IMG/VR virus record: IMGVR_UViG_3300021599_000853
Coordinates: 1 to 64,000 of that record
Reading direction: 5' to 3' (one strand)
Length of the DNA: 64,000 bases
Source: a virus
The notes beneath the pieces were generated by a model. It did no database searches and was not told the origin of the DNA. It worked only from the letters and a program-made list of their open reading frames with translations. The translations under genes were made by a program, and so were the position numbers. Below, piece by piece: positions 47,238 through 55,679 of the stretch. Within the stretch, counting starts at the first letter, position 1, and every line of letters begins with the position of its first letter.

Positions 47238-47399
47238 ATGATAAATAAGAAATCAAAAAATATTAAGATAAGTGAATTACATCATGAAATGTTAAAAAAA
47301 CATTGTGAAAAATATGGTTTAAAAATTCATAAAATAGTTGAAAAAATGATTGATGAATTATGTAAACCAAAGAAAAAAGATATATACGGTGAATCTTAA
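47238..47399 (+). CDS. Small ribbon-helix-helix-like DNA-binding protein
   Basis: This 53-residue plus-strand gene (ATG 47238, TAA 47397-47399) is too short for routine calling. The protein MINKKSKNIKISELHHEMLK continues as KHCEKYGLKIHKIVEKMIDEL, then a Lys-rich tail. The layout is that of RHH (Arc/MetJ-like) proteins and short phage proteins of the form 'IKIS...H..LK..C...GLKI.KxVE.MI': a short strand, then two helices. RHH proteins dimerise and bind repeated DNA half-sites. It lies divergent to the sheath gene, with an AAAGATA array in between, so autoregulation or control of the tail transcript is plausible. Its stop overlaps the opposite-strand stop. Confidence 0.65.
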   Translation: MINKKSKNIKISELHHEMLKKHCEKYGLKIHKIVEKMIDELCKPKKKDIYGES

Positions 47400-48640
47400 T
47401 AAACGTATGTAATACTTATTTTTGACCCAACAACTGGTGTGTAATTTAAAGTAACGTCATTTGTTCCTGTAACACTAAATCCAATATCATCACTTTCAAC
47501 TAAACCATTTATTGTAAATGTTATCACATCTGTAATAGGATTTGCGGTAGTGAATGTTAAAGAAGATCCATCATATATAAAATGTTCTGTTGTTACATTT
47601 AAAATTAATCCTTGTGAATTAACTAAATTTATACCCTGTGTTCCTCTATAATAAGTTATTGTTATAACACTCCCATTTGGTGGAGGACTCGCAAAAGTTA
47701 TTTTTGACGTACCTGCAATATGAAAATAATCAACACCTAACTGTTGTACTAAACCATTAATTGCAACATTAAATAAAATAGTCATAGATTCACCCACACC
47801 AAATACTGTTTTTATTCCATCTGCAATTGACGTTGAAATAATTATATCAATATTTTTTTGAACTACTTTTTTACTTACTGATTTTGTATCAACAAATTCT
47901 GTTAATATAACAGATCTATTAATTGCTGGTTTTACTTCAAATTCCTCAGAATCTATTAAAAATCCAAGTAATATAAATTGATAATTTTGTATATAGAACC
48001 TTCTACCATCTAAGGTATCCATTGGTGTGTTATCCTCTATTCTATCTAAAACCAATGGAACAAAATGACCCTTTATTGTTGTATAATCCTGTCTAGAACA
48101 AAAGTTCTGCATGACCATTTTATTAAATTTATTTAAATCTCTAAATTTGTGACAAACAATTGTAACATCGTAACTTATATCAACGGCGATTGGTTGTGGT
48201 ATTTTATATACATCCGCACCCATCATCCCATTTTCGTCGGCTTTTTTTACTGTTGAATAATGAAATCTTTGTCTATCTGGTATTGTTCTTTGTACTGATG
48301 GATTTGTACCAGGTTGTACATCAGGTTTTCTAATTACTGAAATAAATGGTATCTGTATATTACCTTCTTCATCAACGTATTCCCATGTATTTGTTAATTC
48401 ACCCCATCTTTGAATCGTTAAGATTCTCGGTATTATTGGTATTTTTTTACCATCTGACACAACTACAAAATTTTTTTCAACATAATCTAACATACCCCTA
48501 TCTAAATCATCATGTAAAATGCTATCAGGGAGATATGGATCTGATTTTGTTATAAAATCTAATAATTCTTGTCTTCTTGGTAATAATTCTTTACCAAGAT
48601 AAACATTAATATTATTTTTGAATTTTTTACGTACATTCAT
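47396..48640 (-). CDS. Possible tail completion protein with beta repeats
   Basis: This 414-residue protein has an N-terminal half (about 1-240) with DISYDVTIVCHKFRDLNKFN, GHFVPLVLDRI and RRFYIQNYQFILLGFLID. The C-terminal half carries two related beta repeats of about 65 residues (TILFNVAINGLVQQ and ITFTINGLVESDD strands, each ending in a SxITITY-like strand). The position beside the sheath, together with a neck candidate, suggests a tail terminator or sheath-stabiliser (T4 gp3/gp15 niche). The repeats look like add-on decoration modules. No clear family match by eye. Confidence 0.5.
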   Translation of the reverse strand: MNVRKKFKNNINVYLGKELLPRRQELLDFITKSDPYLPDSILHDDLDRGMLDYVEKNFVVVSDGKKIPIIPRILTIQRWGELTNTWEYVDEEGNIQIPFISVIRKPDVQPGTNPSVQRTIPDRQRFHYSTVKKADENGMMGADVYKIPQPIAVDISYDVTIVCHKFRDLNKFNKMVMQNFCSRQDYTTIKGHFVPLVLDRIEDNTPMDTLDGRRFYIQNYQFILLGFLIDSEEFEVKPAINRSVILTEFVDTKSVSKKVVQKNIDIIISTSIADGIKTVFGVGESMTILFNVAINGLVQQLGVDYFHIAGTSKITFASPPPNGSVITITYYRGTQGINLVNSQGLILNVTTEHFIYDGSSLTFTTANPITDVITFTINGLVESDDIGFSVTGTNDVTLNYTPVVGSKISITYVY

Positions 48641-48642
48641 TT

Positions 48643-49155
48643 TTATACTCCTCTAAATTGTCCTTCTTGTACATACGCACAAGTTATTGTTCTATAATGT
48701 GGTTTATAACCATACATTTTATGTTTACCGTCTGATGTTACTCTACCATCATTTGTTACCATATAGTATCTTATTTTGGTTTCTGATTCTGGATAACCAA
48801 TGTAATCACCATATTTTATATCAACTTTTAATTCTTCTAAATGTCTAATATAAACTGATATTGTAATATTTCCGTGTTCATTATAACGAACTAATCCACT
48901 CTTATATGATGTATTTTTTGGTTCATCTATTTTAACTAATGCGTTTATTTCAACAGGAGGTAAAAATTTTATTTCATCAGACCCAACTTCAGCATATACA
49001 TTATCAATATCAGTTTTTCCCCTATCCACACGATATACCACAAGTTTCATGTTTAAATCACCATGAAGATATTCTTGACCTAAATCTAAGTTAAAATCAT
49101 AGTCTTCTTGTGAAAAGAACTTATTAATTCTTGTAATTGGTAATTTATTATCCAT
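48643..49155 (-). CDS. Possible neck/head-closure protein
   Basis: This 170-residue protein has a beta-rich fold. Notable motifs are INKFFSQEDYDFNLDLGQEY near the start, LKVDIKYGDYIGYPES in the middle and KPHYRTITCAYV near the end. It lies two bases before the completion-like gene and next to the plus-strand gp13-like gene, where myoviruses usually keep neck and head-completion genes. I do not find a firm family, so this is assigned mainly by position. The upstream region (49156-49205) is shared with the divergent SNF2 helicase gene. Confidence 0.45.
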   Translation of the reverse strand: MDNKLPITRINKFFSQEDYDFNLDLGQEYLHGDLNMKLVVYRVDRGKTDIDNVYAEVGSDEIKFLPPVEINALVKIDEPKNTSYKSGLVRYNEHGNITISVYIRHLEELKVDIKYGDYIGYPESETKIRYYMVTNDGRVTSDGKHKMYGYKPHYRTITCAYVQEGQFRGV

Positions 49156-49205
49156 AATATAATAAATAGTTTAAAAATATATTCTATTTAACTATATTAG
49201 TTTAT
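49156..49205. promoter_or_regulatory. Divergent promoter region
   Basis: Fifty A/T-rich bases separate the minus-strand neck-like gene from the plus-strand SNF2 helicase. It contains CTATTTATTATATT toward the minus gene. No strong hairpin or Shine-Dalgarno sequence is visible. Confidence 0.4.
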
Positions 49206-50957
49206 ATGCAAAAAAATATACCAGAAATTGAGGCTAAAGAAATATTATCCACTTACGAAGGGTATAATAATCAATTATTAGAATGGAAAGATAAATTTAT
49301 TAATTTAAAAAATTTTAAATTAACAAGACCACAATCCGATTATGTAATAAAATACCATATGATAAAACCTAAGGTCGCTAAAAAATATTTAAATTTAGTA
49401 CCAAGTTTTGGTGAAAAAATAAGAGAAGATAAATTATTACCTAAAGTACCTGAAAAAATTTGGTGTGAAAAATTATTATGCGAAACAGAAAAAGCTTATC
49501 ATATTTGGGGTAAAATTTTAGACACCGAACAAAATTACGCATTTTGGTTACCTAAAGGTGCGATACTACAAGAAGAAAAAAAATTAGATAGAGTTATTGA
49601 TTATTCTAAATACGAAAAAAGACCACCTATGGAACATCAGAAAGTGGCAATTGAAAAATTATTGGCGAATAATAAATTTATTTTAGCGGATGATATGGGG
49701 TTGGGTAAAACTACGTCTGCTGTGATCGCCTCATTAGAATCTGAAGCAAAAAAAATACTGATTGTTTGTCCCGCATCACTTAAAATAAATTGGGAAAGAG
49801 AAATTAAAAATTATAGTGATAGAAAAATATTAATTGTTGAAGGTCGTAAATGGGGATCAACATTTGATTATTATATCATAAATTATGATATTATTAAAAA
49901 TTATCACACAACAGAAAATGGTGAAAATAGTGACGATTATAAATTATTAGAAAACGCGGGTTTCGATTTAGCAATAGTTGATGAAGCACATTATATATCA
50001 AACAATACAGCACAAAGAACAAGATTATTAAACGATATTCTTGGAAAAATACCAAAAGTTTGGTTATTAACGGGTACTCCTATGACATCAAGACCAATAA
50101 ATTATTATAATCTTCTAAAACTTGTTGATTCACCATTAACATTAAATTGGCAACATTATGTTTACAGATATTGTAAAGGTTATCAATTTAGGGTGGGTAA
50201 TAGAAAAGTCTGGAATACAAGTGGAGCTAGTAATTTGGATGAATTACGTGAGAGAACAAAAAATATTGTTTTAAGAAGAATGAAAACAGATATTCTTGAT
50301 CTACCTGAAAAAATAATAACTCCTGTTTTCTTAGATCTAAAAAGTACTTTCTATAATGAAGAATTAGAAGAATTTATGAGGATCAGTAAAGAAAACAAAA
50401 AAGAAGAAAGTTTGAGTGTTACAATAAATCGTTTAATGAAAGTTAGACAAGTTATTGCTCAAGAAAAAGTACCATACACTTGTGAATTAATTGATAAGTT
50501 TTTAGAACAAGACAAGAAGGTAATTGTGTTTACAAATTTCACAAATACTTTAGAAATGATACAAGAAAAATACAAAAAAAATTCAGTTATTTTAGATGGT
50601 CGTATGTCTAAAATAAAAAGACAAGAAAGTGTTGATAGGTTTCAAAATGAAGATAAAATAAAGGTTTTTATTTCAAATATTGTCGCTGGCGGTGTGGGAA
50701 TTACATTGACTGCGGCGGAAGGTGTTATTATGAATGATTTATCATTTGTACCCGCTCATCATTCACAGGCGGAAGATAGGGCATATAGATATGGGCAAAA
50801 AAATAGTGTTCTCGTATATTATCCAATATTTGAAAATACTATAGAAATGATAGTATATAATATTCTAAATAAGAAAAAAGGTATTATAGATCAAGTTATG
50901 GGTGATGGTGAATATTCCGAAAACTTTACTACTGAACTTTTAAGCTCAATTCTTTAA
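49206..50957 (+). CDS. SNF2-family (SMARCAL1-like) helicase
   Basis: This 583-residue SF2 translocase is on the plus strand. It has the full motif set: Q-like PPMEHQKVAIEKL (about 139-151), Walker A DDMGLGKTT (about 161-169), DEAH (about 259-262), motif III WLLTGTPM (about 288-295), motif V GGVGITLT and motif VI AEDRAYRYGQ (about 521-530). The Gly-rich SNF2 spacing and RAYRYGQ put it in the SMARCAL1/RapA-like group. Such enzymes remodel forks and anneal DNA. T4 UvsW fills a related role as a DExD/H helicase, so it may substitute for UvsW. Expression from the opposite strand to the replication genes suggests separate timing. Confidence 0.88.
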   Translation: MQKNIPEIEAKEILSTYEGYNNQLLEWKDKFINLKNFKLTRPQSDYVIKYHMIKPKVAKKYLNLVPSFGEKIREDKLLPKVPEKIWCEKLLCETEKAYHIWGKILDTEQNYAFWLPKGAILQEEKKLDRVIDYSKYEKRPPMEHQKVAIEKLLANNKFILADDMGLGKTTSAVIASLESEAKKILIVCPASLKINWEREIKNYSDRKILIVEGRKWGSTFDYYIINYDIIKNYHTTENGENSDDYKLLENAGFDLAIVDEAHYISNNTAQRTRLLNDILGKIPKVWLLTGTPMTSRPINYYNLLKLVDSPLTLNWQHYVYRYCKGYQFRVGNRKVWNTSGASNLDELRERTKNIVLRRMKTDILDLPEKIITPVFLDLKSTFYNEELEEFMRISKENKKEESLSVTINRLMKVRQVIAQEKVPYTCELIDKFLEQDKKVIVFTNFTNTLEMIQEKYKKNSVILDGRMSKIKRQESVDRFQNEDKIKVFISNIVAGGVGITLTAAEGVIMNDLSFVPAHHSQAEDRAYRYGQKNSVLVYYPIFENTIEMIVYNILNKKKGIIDQVMGDGEYSENFTTELLSSIL

Positions 50958-51138
50958 ATTTTTCTTCTAACATATTTTTAAGATTTTTATCTGTATCATC
51001 ACATATATTAATCAAAACTTCATCATCTCTTAGATTAACATAATTTTTAGATCCTGAAGTCTGAAATGACAACCCAATTTTGTTTTTACCACAAAATTGT
51101 AAAAACTCCATTAAAATGTTAGTGACATTATTATTCAT
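50929..51138 (-). CDS. Small hypothetical protein
   Basis: This 69-residue protein starts at ATG 51138 (MNNNVTNILMEF). A TTG three codons upstream is possible but less likely. It has an alpha/beta pattern with GLSFQTSGSKNYVNLRDDEV. The 3' end overlaps the convergent SNF2 gene by 29 bases. I do not recognise the family. Its gene lies between two plus-strand genes, divergent from the neck gene. Codon use and conservation cannot be judged here, so it is plausible but not certain. Confidence 0.5.
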   Translation of the reverse strand: MNNNVTNILMEFLQFCGKNKIGLSFQTSGSKNYVNLRDDEVLINICDDTDKNLKNMLEEKFKELSLKVQ

Positions 51139-51153
51139 AATAAGCAAATATAA

Positions 51154-51170
51154 GATATTTATTATAAAAT
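51154..51170 (+). promoter_or_regulatory. Late-promoter-like element before the neck gene
   Basis: GATATTTATTATAAAAT lies 9 bases before the ATG at 51180 on the coding (plus) strand. It is the plus-strand counterpart of the element before the sheath gene, which supports a strand-specific promoter. Confidence 0.45.
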
Positions 51171-51179
51171 AAGAAATCT

Positions 51180-52301
51180 ATGTCAGCAACTATAATATCA
51201 CCATCAGAAAAAGAAAAATTATTTACACAAGTTCTACATCTTTTAGGTATGCCAGTTAGAGGTGTGGAATTAACTGAAGAACAAATGAATAGTTTTTTAG
51301 AAATGGCCATATCTGAATATGAACAATATGTTAGTGATTGGTTAATAGAATCACAATGGTCATCTTTAGCTAATTTAGATGTCGATACAAATTCATTAAC
51401 CAGAGCTTTCACAAACAGAAGTTTAGATTATGAAACTCAATATACTTACGCGTACTCTAAAATAGTTGGATTACAAGCGGGTGGTCCTTGGGAGCTAAAA
51501 AAAGATTATTTTGATTTGGAAAGAAATCAACAAACATACGTTATCCCTGCTGGTCGTGAAATAAATGAATTATTATGGTACACAAGAGCAACATTAACAG
51601 ATTCAATTGTTGACCCATTTTTAGGTGGATTTGGTGGTCTTGGTGGTGTTGCGTTTGGTGGTGTTGGTGGTTTTGCACAAGTAGGTGCGGCCGGTTCATA
51701 TTTCTTATTACCTGCATTTGATTTATTACTAAGAATGGGTGACAGGAATATTAAAAACAGATTAATCGGTGGTGATTTAACATATAGAATAACAGCGGGT
51801 CCAAATGGAACTAAAATTGTACATTTATTAAATGTACCTGGAGGTAAGTTTGATTTCGGATCAATACAGAATAATCGTCAAAGAGTTTGGTATTGGTATT
51901 ATGATGCCGGTGACAATAGAGATGAATGTTTAGAAAAAAATAAAGATATTATTAGATTACCTTCAGATGTTATGACTGAACCATTAGTATGGGAAGATTT
52001 AAATAAACCATCACAAAACTGGGTTAGAAAATATTTTATTGGATATTGTAAAGAAGGATTGGCCAGAATTTGGGGTAAATTTTCTGGAGACCTTAAAGTA
52101 CCTGATAGTGAAGTTAAACTAGATTATAGTTCATTGTTAACTGAAGGTAAAGATGAAAGATTAAAATTAGTTGAAGAATTAATGGCACGTTTAGAAAGAA
52201 TGCGTCCCGATAAACTTTTGGAAAGAAAGAAAAACGAAGCGGAATTTCTTAACGGTTCATTGAAATATAGACCTATCCAATCTTTGATAAATGTGATCTA
52301 A
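51180..52301 (+). CDS. Neck/head-tail connector protein, gp13-like
   Basis: This 373-residue protein has an N-terminal helix pair resembling head-tail adaptors. LFTQVLHLLGMPVRGVELTE and MNSFLEMAISEYEQYVSDWL follow the 'LG-P-x-x-x-EL-x-x-x-Q-x-x-x-x-I' style of T4 gp13-like neck proteins. A YVIPAGREINELLWYT strand pair, a Gly-rich loop (FLGGFGGLGGVAFGGVGGF) and a charged C-terminal helix (RLERMRPDKLLERKKNEAEF) follow. It stands on the plus strand, unlike the tail genes, and its stop overlaps that of DNA polymerase. The neck assignment is an inference from pattern and context. Confidence 0.55.
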   Translation: MSATIISPSEKEKLFTQVLHLLGMPVRGVELTEEQMNSFLEMAISEYEQYVSDWLIESQWSSLANLDVDTNSLTRAFTNRSLDYETQYTYAYSKIVGLQAGGPWELKKDYFDLERNQQTYVIPAGREINELLWYTRATLTDSIVDPFLGGFGGLGGVAFGGVGGFAQVGAAGSYFLLPAFDLLLRMGDRNIKNRLIGGDLTYRITAGPNGTKIVHLLNVPGGKFDFGSIQNNRQRVWYWYYDAGDNRDECLEKNKDIIRLPSDVMTEPLVWEDLNKPSQNWVRKYFIGYCKEGLARIWGKFSGDLKVPDSEVKLDYSSLLTEGKDERLKLVEELMARLERMRPDKLLERKKNEAEFLNGSLKYRPIQSLINVI

Positions 52302-55195
52302 CTTTCTACTGAATGAAATGAGTAATCGTTTCCATTAGTTTCTATAATTTCATCTTCATTAGACATAATACTATTTTCTTGGTGTTTAACCACTTTTCTA
52401 TTATGTTCTATCCAATGTTGGTCAACTAAGTTAAGACTATCTTCCACATACATAAAATATGGATCACGATTAACCCTATTCCAAAATAATACTTCACTAT
52501 CGGAAAGTGTCATTACTTCATTGAAATTATCCTGTCCACCTTCTTTTAATGGATGTCCACTAATCAATTCACATTGTGATTTAGTGAAGTATTGACGATC
52601 TTTCGGATCTTCTATTAATATATCTTCTCTTATTTCAGGTTTAAATACAACTAATAATGGTTCTATTCTTTTATTGAAATTATTAAGATAACGAGGTACA
52701 TTATAATCACCAGTCATGTTAGGGTTATTCTGAATATCTTTTTCTGAAACCATGTAACAATTAACTTCTATAAAATCATTAGGCATTTCCACACCATATT
52801 TTTTAAGATATTCTTCTTGTTGTTTTTTAGTTGGTTTAGTTATTTTTTGTACATCACCAGATGATTTTTTAATACCATTATTGATATAGTATATTGTTTC
52901 ACCCAAACCGGCAGGGTAGTTATTTTGAATAACTAATTCCATATGCGCCTGTCTTGACATTAATGATCCCGCTTTAGTTGTTTTCTTTATGTGTTTTTTA
53001 TAATCTTCCACACTTTGTTTTACACGTGATTTGTTCGCTATTTTAGATAATGGAATTTCTTTATTATGTATCTTTTCAACATACGAATAATATAATTCAA
53101 CAAATGAATGTCCATCACCATTTAACAAATATTTTAAACCTTCATCTAAAAACTCAACAATATATTGTTGTAATTTTTTTGATTTAATTGTATTGCCTGT
53201 TAACTTTATTTTTTCTTTACCTTTCTTAATTAATTTAATGATATAGTTTTTCCTCGATACATTTATACAGGACGGAGCAACATAATCAATATCTAACCCC
53301 ATCTCATTCCTCATAAAAATATCGTTAAACTCCGCAGTATCCGCTTCAATACCTTTATATTCTTTTCCTTCTGTAACTAATTCATTTAATCCTTTACCAA
53401 TATAAACGTGATCGTTAATGTCTTCTGGTGTTTCAAAGTTAACACCATCAGTATCCATAACAAGAGGTTTATATCCTTTCTTCATAAAAAACATAATCAT
53501 CATACGAAGACATTGTCTACCTACACATGTAATAGTTTCACCCATATTCATATCACCCCATGGAAATACCTGTGGCGCCGACAGTGAACCAAAATATGCG
53601 TTGATGAATATTTTAATTGGTAATTGTTTTCTATCGTACATTTCTGATTCAACAGGATTTGTTTTAGCAAGTTCACCGGCAAGTCTTTTATATTTGATAC
53701 GAATGTTACGGAAATATTTTAACATTGATTTTTGTACACCCATAACATCACAATCAGGAAATACATCATATACAAGTTGAATTGATGGATAAAGAGATGC
53801 GTAGTCAAACTTAACAATATTCTTTGCATAGCCCACATTTAACAATCTTGACAATCCACCCGTGATTGCTCTTTTTTCATCTTTTTCGGGTATTGCCAAA
53901 TTATTTTCATAAGACCATGCCAACATTATTATTTTCCATAATGTTGCAGTGCCCATTGTTGCAACTCTTTCATAAGTTGTCGGTACTAATTTAGATAGTA
54001 AAAATGTCGATTGACTAAAAGAATCATCAACAATCATTGTTTCATAAAGATCATCATCCAAATATTGTTCCACAATTCTTTTACCTGGCCATATTTCGTA
54101 TTTACCAGGATATTTCTCTAATAAACCCTCAGTACCTTTTTCACCAATTTTTTTGTAATTACCCGTTTTTGGATTTAGATAATATAATTCATTGTCTAAA
54201 TAAATTTTAGAAATGTATGCACCATCAACGTATACACGATTTTCTTTTTCTTTTTCAAGATATTTCGTAATATATTTCAAACCCCAAGATTTAATCTCAG
54301 AATTTATTGCTTGTGCTCTTCTTACAGAATGAGCAATATCGATTATATTAAATCCCCAAATAACGTGTTGAGTATACGGTTCGATCTCATTGGCGAGTTT
54401 TAGTATTCCCTCTTTTTCTTTCATTCCCTGTGACGTTAAAATACTTGTCAATTCATCAACATTAACACCAAGTATTTCCGCTCTTTTCAGTATAAAAGGG
54501 AAGTCAAATGATGCAGAATTATAACCACCGATTATTGTTGGTTTTAATTCTCTTATTGTTTTAAAAAATTCCTCAATACATCTTTTTTCACCATCATCAC
54601 CAAAAGCGTCGATTGTTTTAACCAAACCACGATTATCTTTCATACCGATTAAGATTATCTTATTGGTTTCAGGTTCAAGACCCGTTGTCTCAATATCGAA
54701 TACAAGTCTATGTACACCACTATAATCATCAATACCCTTGAACAATCTTTTTTTCTTTTGAATTAGATATTGTTCAACAGGTGATAATATTGTAAAATAT
54801 TTTTTAGTTTCATCACCCCAAGGATTTAACCCACCGAATCTAAAGAAATTAATTAATTCGGTATAACCTTTAATACTTTTAACGAGAAACTTCATCCCGT
54901 TTTCTAATCGTTCGTTACCATGGGTTTCTAACTTCTCAATGATAATACCAAACTCACCCATTTTTTTCTTTTGGGTCATTTTACTATTATTGTAGAAATT
55001 TAAACCATTTAGATCGGAAACCCATAAAAATGGAGTAAAAGTGTCGGGTACAACAATTTTACCCTTTTGAGGGTCTTGTATAATTTTATAAATCTTATTT
55101 GTGGGATAATCGTATTCTACACCAACGATAAACTCTTCGGGATCTGCACCGTTTAGGAAGTTCTCGATAACTTCCTGAGAAATAACTTCTTTCAT
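52298..55195 (-). CDS. gp43: DNA polymerase, family B (gp43-like)
   Basis: This 965-residue replicative polymerase has a 3'-5' exonuclease domain with Exo I (FDIETTG, D167/E169) and Exo II (GGYNSASFDFPF, 223-234). Polymerase motif A is DYASLYPSI (about 461-469), motif B is KIFINAYFGSLSA, and motif C is MDTDG (about 578-582). T4 gp43 has 898 residues, so the length is in range. The C-terminal tail is acidic and may bind the sliding clamp. Its stop shares bases with the convergent neck gene (CTAA). Upstream are two palindromes (55209-55240) reminiscent of the translational operator of T4 gene 43. Confidence 0.95.
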   Translation of the reverse strand: MKEVISQEVIENFLNGADPEEFIVGVEYDYPTNKIYKIIQDPQKGKIVVPDTFTPFLWVSDLNGLNFYNNSKMTQKKKMGEFGIIIEKLETHGNERLENGMKFLVKSIKGYTELINFFRFGGLNPWGDETKKYFTILSPVEQYLIQKKKRLFKGIDDYSGVHRLVFDIETTGLEPETNKIILIGMKDNRGLVKTIDAFGDDGEKRCIEEFFKTIRELKPTIIGGYNSASFDFPFILKRAEILGVNVDELTSILTSQGMKEKEGILKLANEIEPYTQHVIWGFNIIDIAHSVRRAQAINSEIKSWGLKYITKYLEKEKENRVYVDGAYISKIYLDNELYYLNPKTGNYKKIGEKGTEGLLEKYPGKYEIWPGKRIVEQYLDDDLYETMIVDDSFSQSTFLLSKLVPTTYERVATMGTATLWKIIMLAWSYENNLAIPEKDEKRAITGGLSRLLNVGYAKNIVKFDYASLYPSIQLVYDVFPDCDVMGVQKSMLKYFRNIRIKYKRLAGELAKTNPVESEMYDRKQLPIKIFINAYFGSLSAPQVFPWGDMNMGETITCVGRQCLRMMIMFFMKKGYKPLVMDTDGVNFETPEDINDHVYIGKGLNELVTEGKEYKGIEADTAEFNDIFMRNEMGLDIDYVAPSCINVSRKNYIIKLIKKGKEKIKLTGNTIKSKKLQQYIVEFLDEGLKYLLNGDGHSFVELYYSYVEKIHNKEIPLSKIANKSRVKQSVEDYKKHIKKTTKAGSLMSRQAHMELVIQNNYPAGLGETIYYINNGIKKSSGDVQKITKPTKKQQEEYLKKYGVEMPNDFIEVNCYMVSEKDIQNNPNMTGDYNVPRYLNNFNKRIEPLLVVFKPEIREDILIEDPKDRQYFTKSQCELISGHPLKEGGQDNFNEVMTLSDSEVLFWNRVNRDPYFMYVEDSLNLVDQHWIEHNRKVVKHQENSIMSNEDEIIETNGNDYSFHSVES

Positions 55196-55208
55196 TATTA
55201 TATTTTTA

Positions 55209-55240
55209 AATGTGACACATTAGCTTACCGAAAATCGGTA
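55209..55240 (-). promoter_or_regulatory. Palindromes in the DNA polymerase leader
   Basis: Two elements lie 14 to 45 bases before the polymerase ATG on the minus strand. One is a TACCGA-loop-TCGGTA stem (55226-55240); the other is the near palindrome AATGTG-T-CACATT (55209-55221). T4 gene 43 is repressed by its own product binding a hairpin in the leader, so this is a candidate operator. No protein binding can be shown here. Confidence 0.45.
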
Positions 55241-55284
55241 GTTTGCCTTAACATCAATAAATATAATTAAAAAATAAGGTTAAA

Positions 55285-55653
55285 TCAAAAAATGTTAATA
55301 AAAAGTTTTTCTTTTAGAGGTACGATTAATTTTGTTGTGGGATTTGAATTTGTGTCTAAAAACTGAATGGTGATAACACCTTCGAATTTACCCTTTACTG
55401 AAGTACCTTCTTCCGTGAATCTATAAGTAATATAATATTCATCAGTTGTTTGATCGTATTTTTTTGTTCTTGTTGTTAATAAACATTGACCATTTAAAAT
55501 TTGTGGTTCCTCCGTTTTTACATCAAACATGTCAAATGTTATGTCACAACTTTCCAACATATCATTGAAAGATGACTTATCATTTTTTCCGTCATCAATC
55601 AATCTTAACTTTAAAATAGGTTCTGTGGCTCCCTGTCTGATATTAAACTCCAT
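55285..55653 (-). CDS. Possible baseplate upper protein-like N-terminal domain
   Basis: This 122-residue protein has an Ig-like beta pattern. FNIRQGATEPILKLRLIDDG is followed by CDITFDMFDVKTEEPQI, a YYITYRFTEEGT strand and KGKFEGVITIQFL. The spacing resembles the BppU/DUF2479 N-terminal domain of phage baseplates, which begins with 'xxKRGDTxxLxLxLxD'. The match is by eye and moderate. It lies between polymerase and the glycosylation cassette, isolated from other tail genes. It is short enough to be a domain-only adaptor for a fibre. Confidence 0.45.
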   Translation of the reverse strand: MEFNIRQGATEPILKLRLIDDGKNDKSSFNDMLESCDITFDMFDVKTEEPQILNGQCLLTTRTKKYDQTTDEYYITYRFTEEGTSVKGKFEGVITIQFLDTNSNPTTKLIVPLKEKLFINIF

Positions 55654-55679
55654 TTATTCTTTTACAATAAATATTCAAA

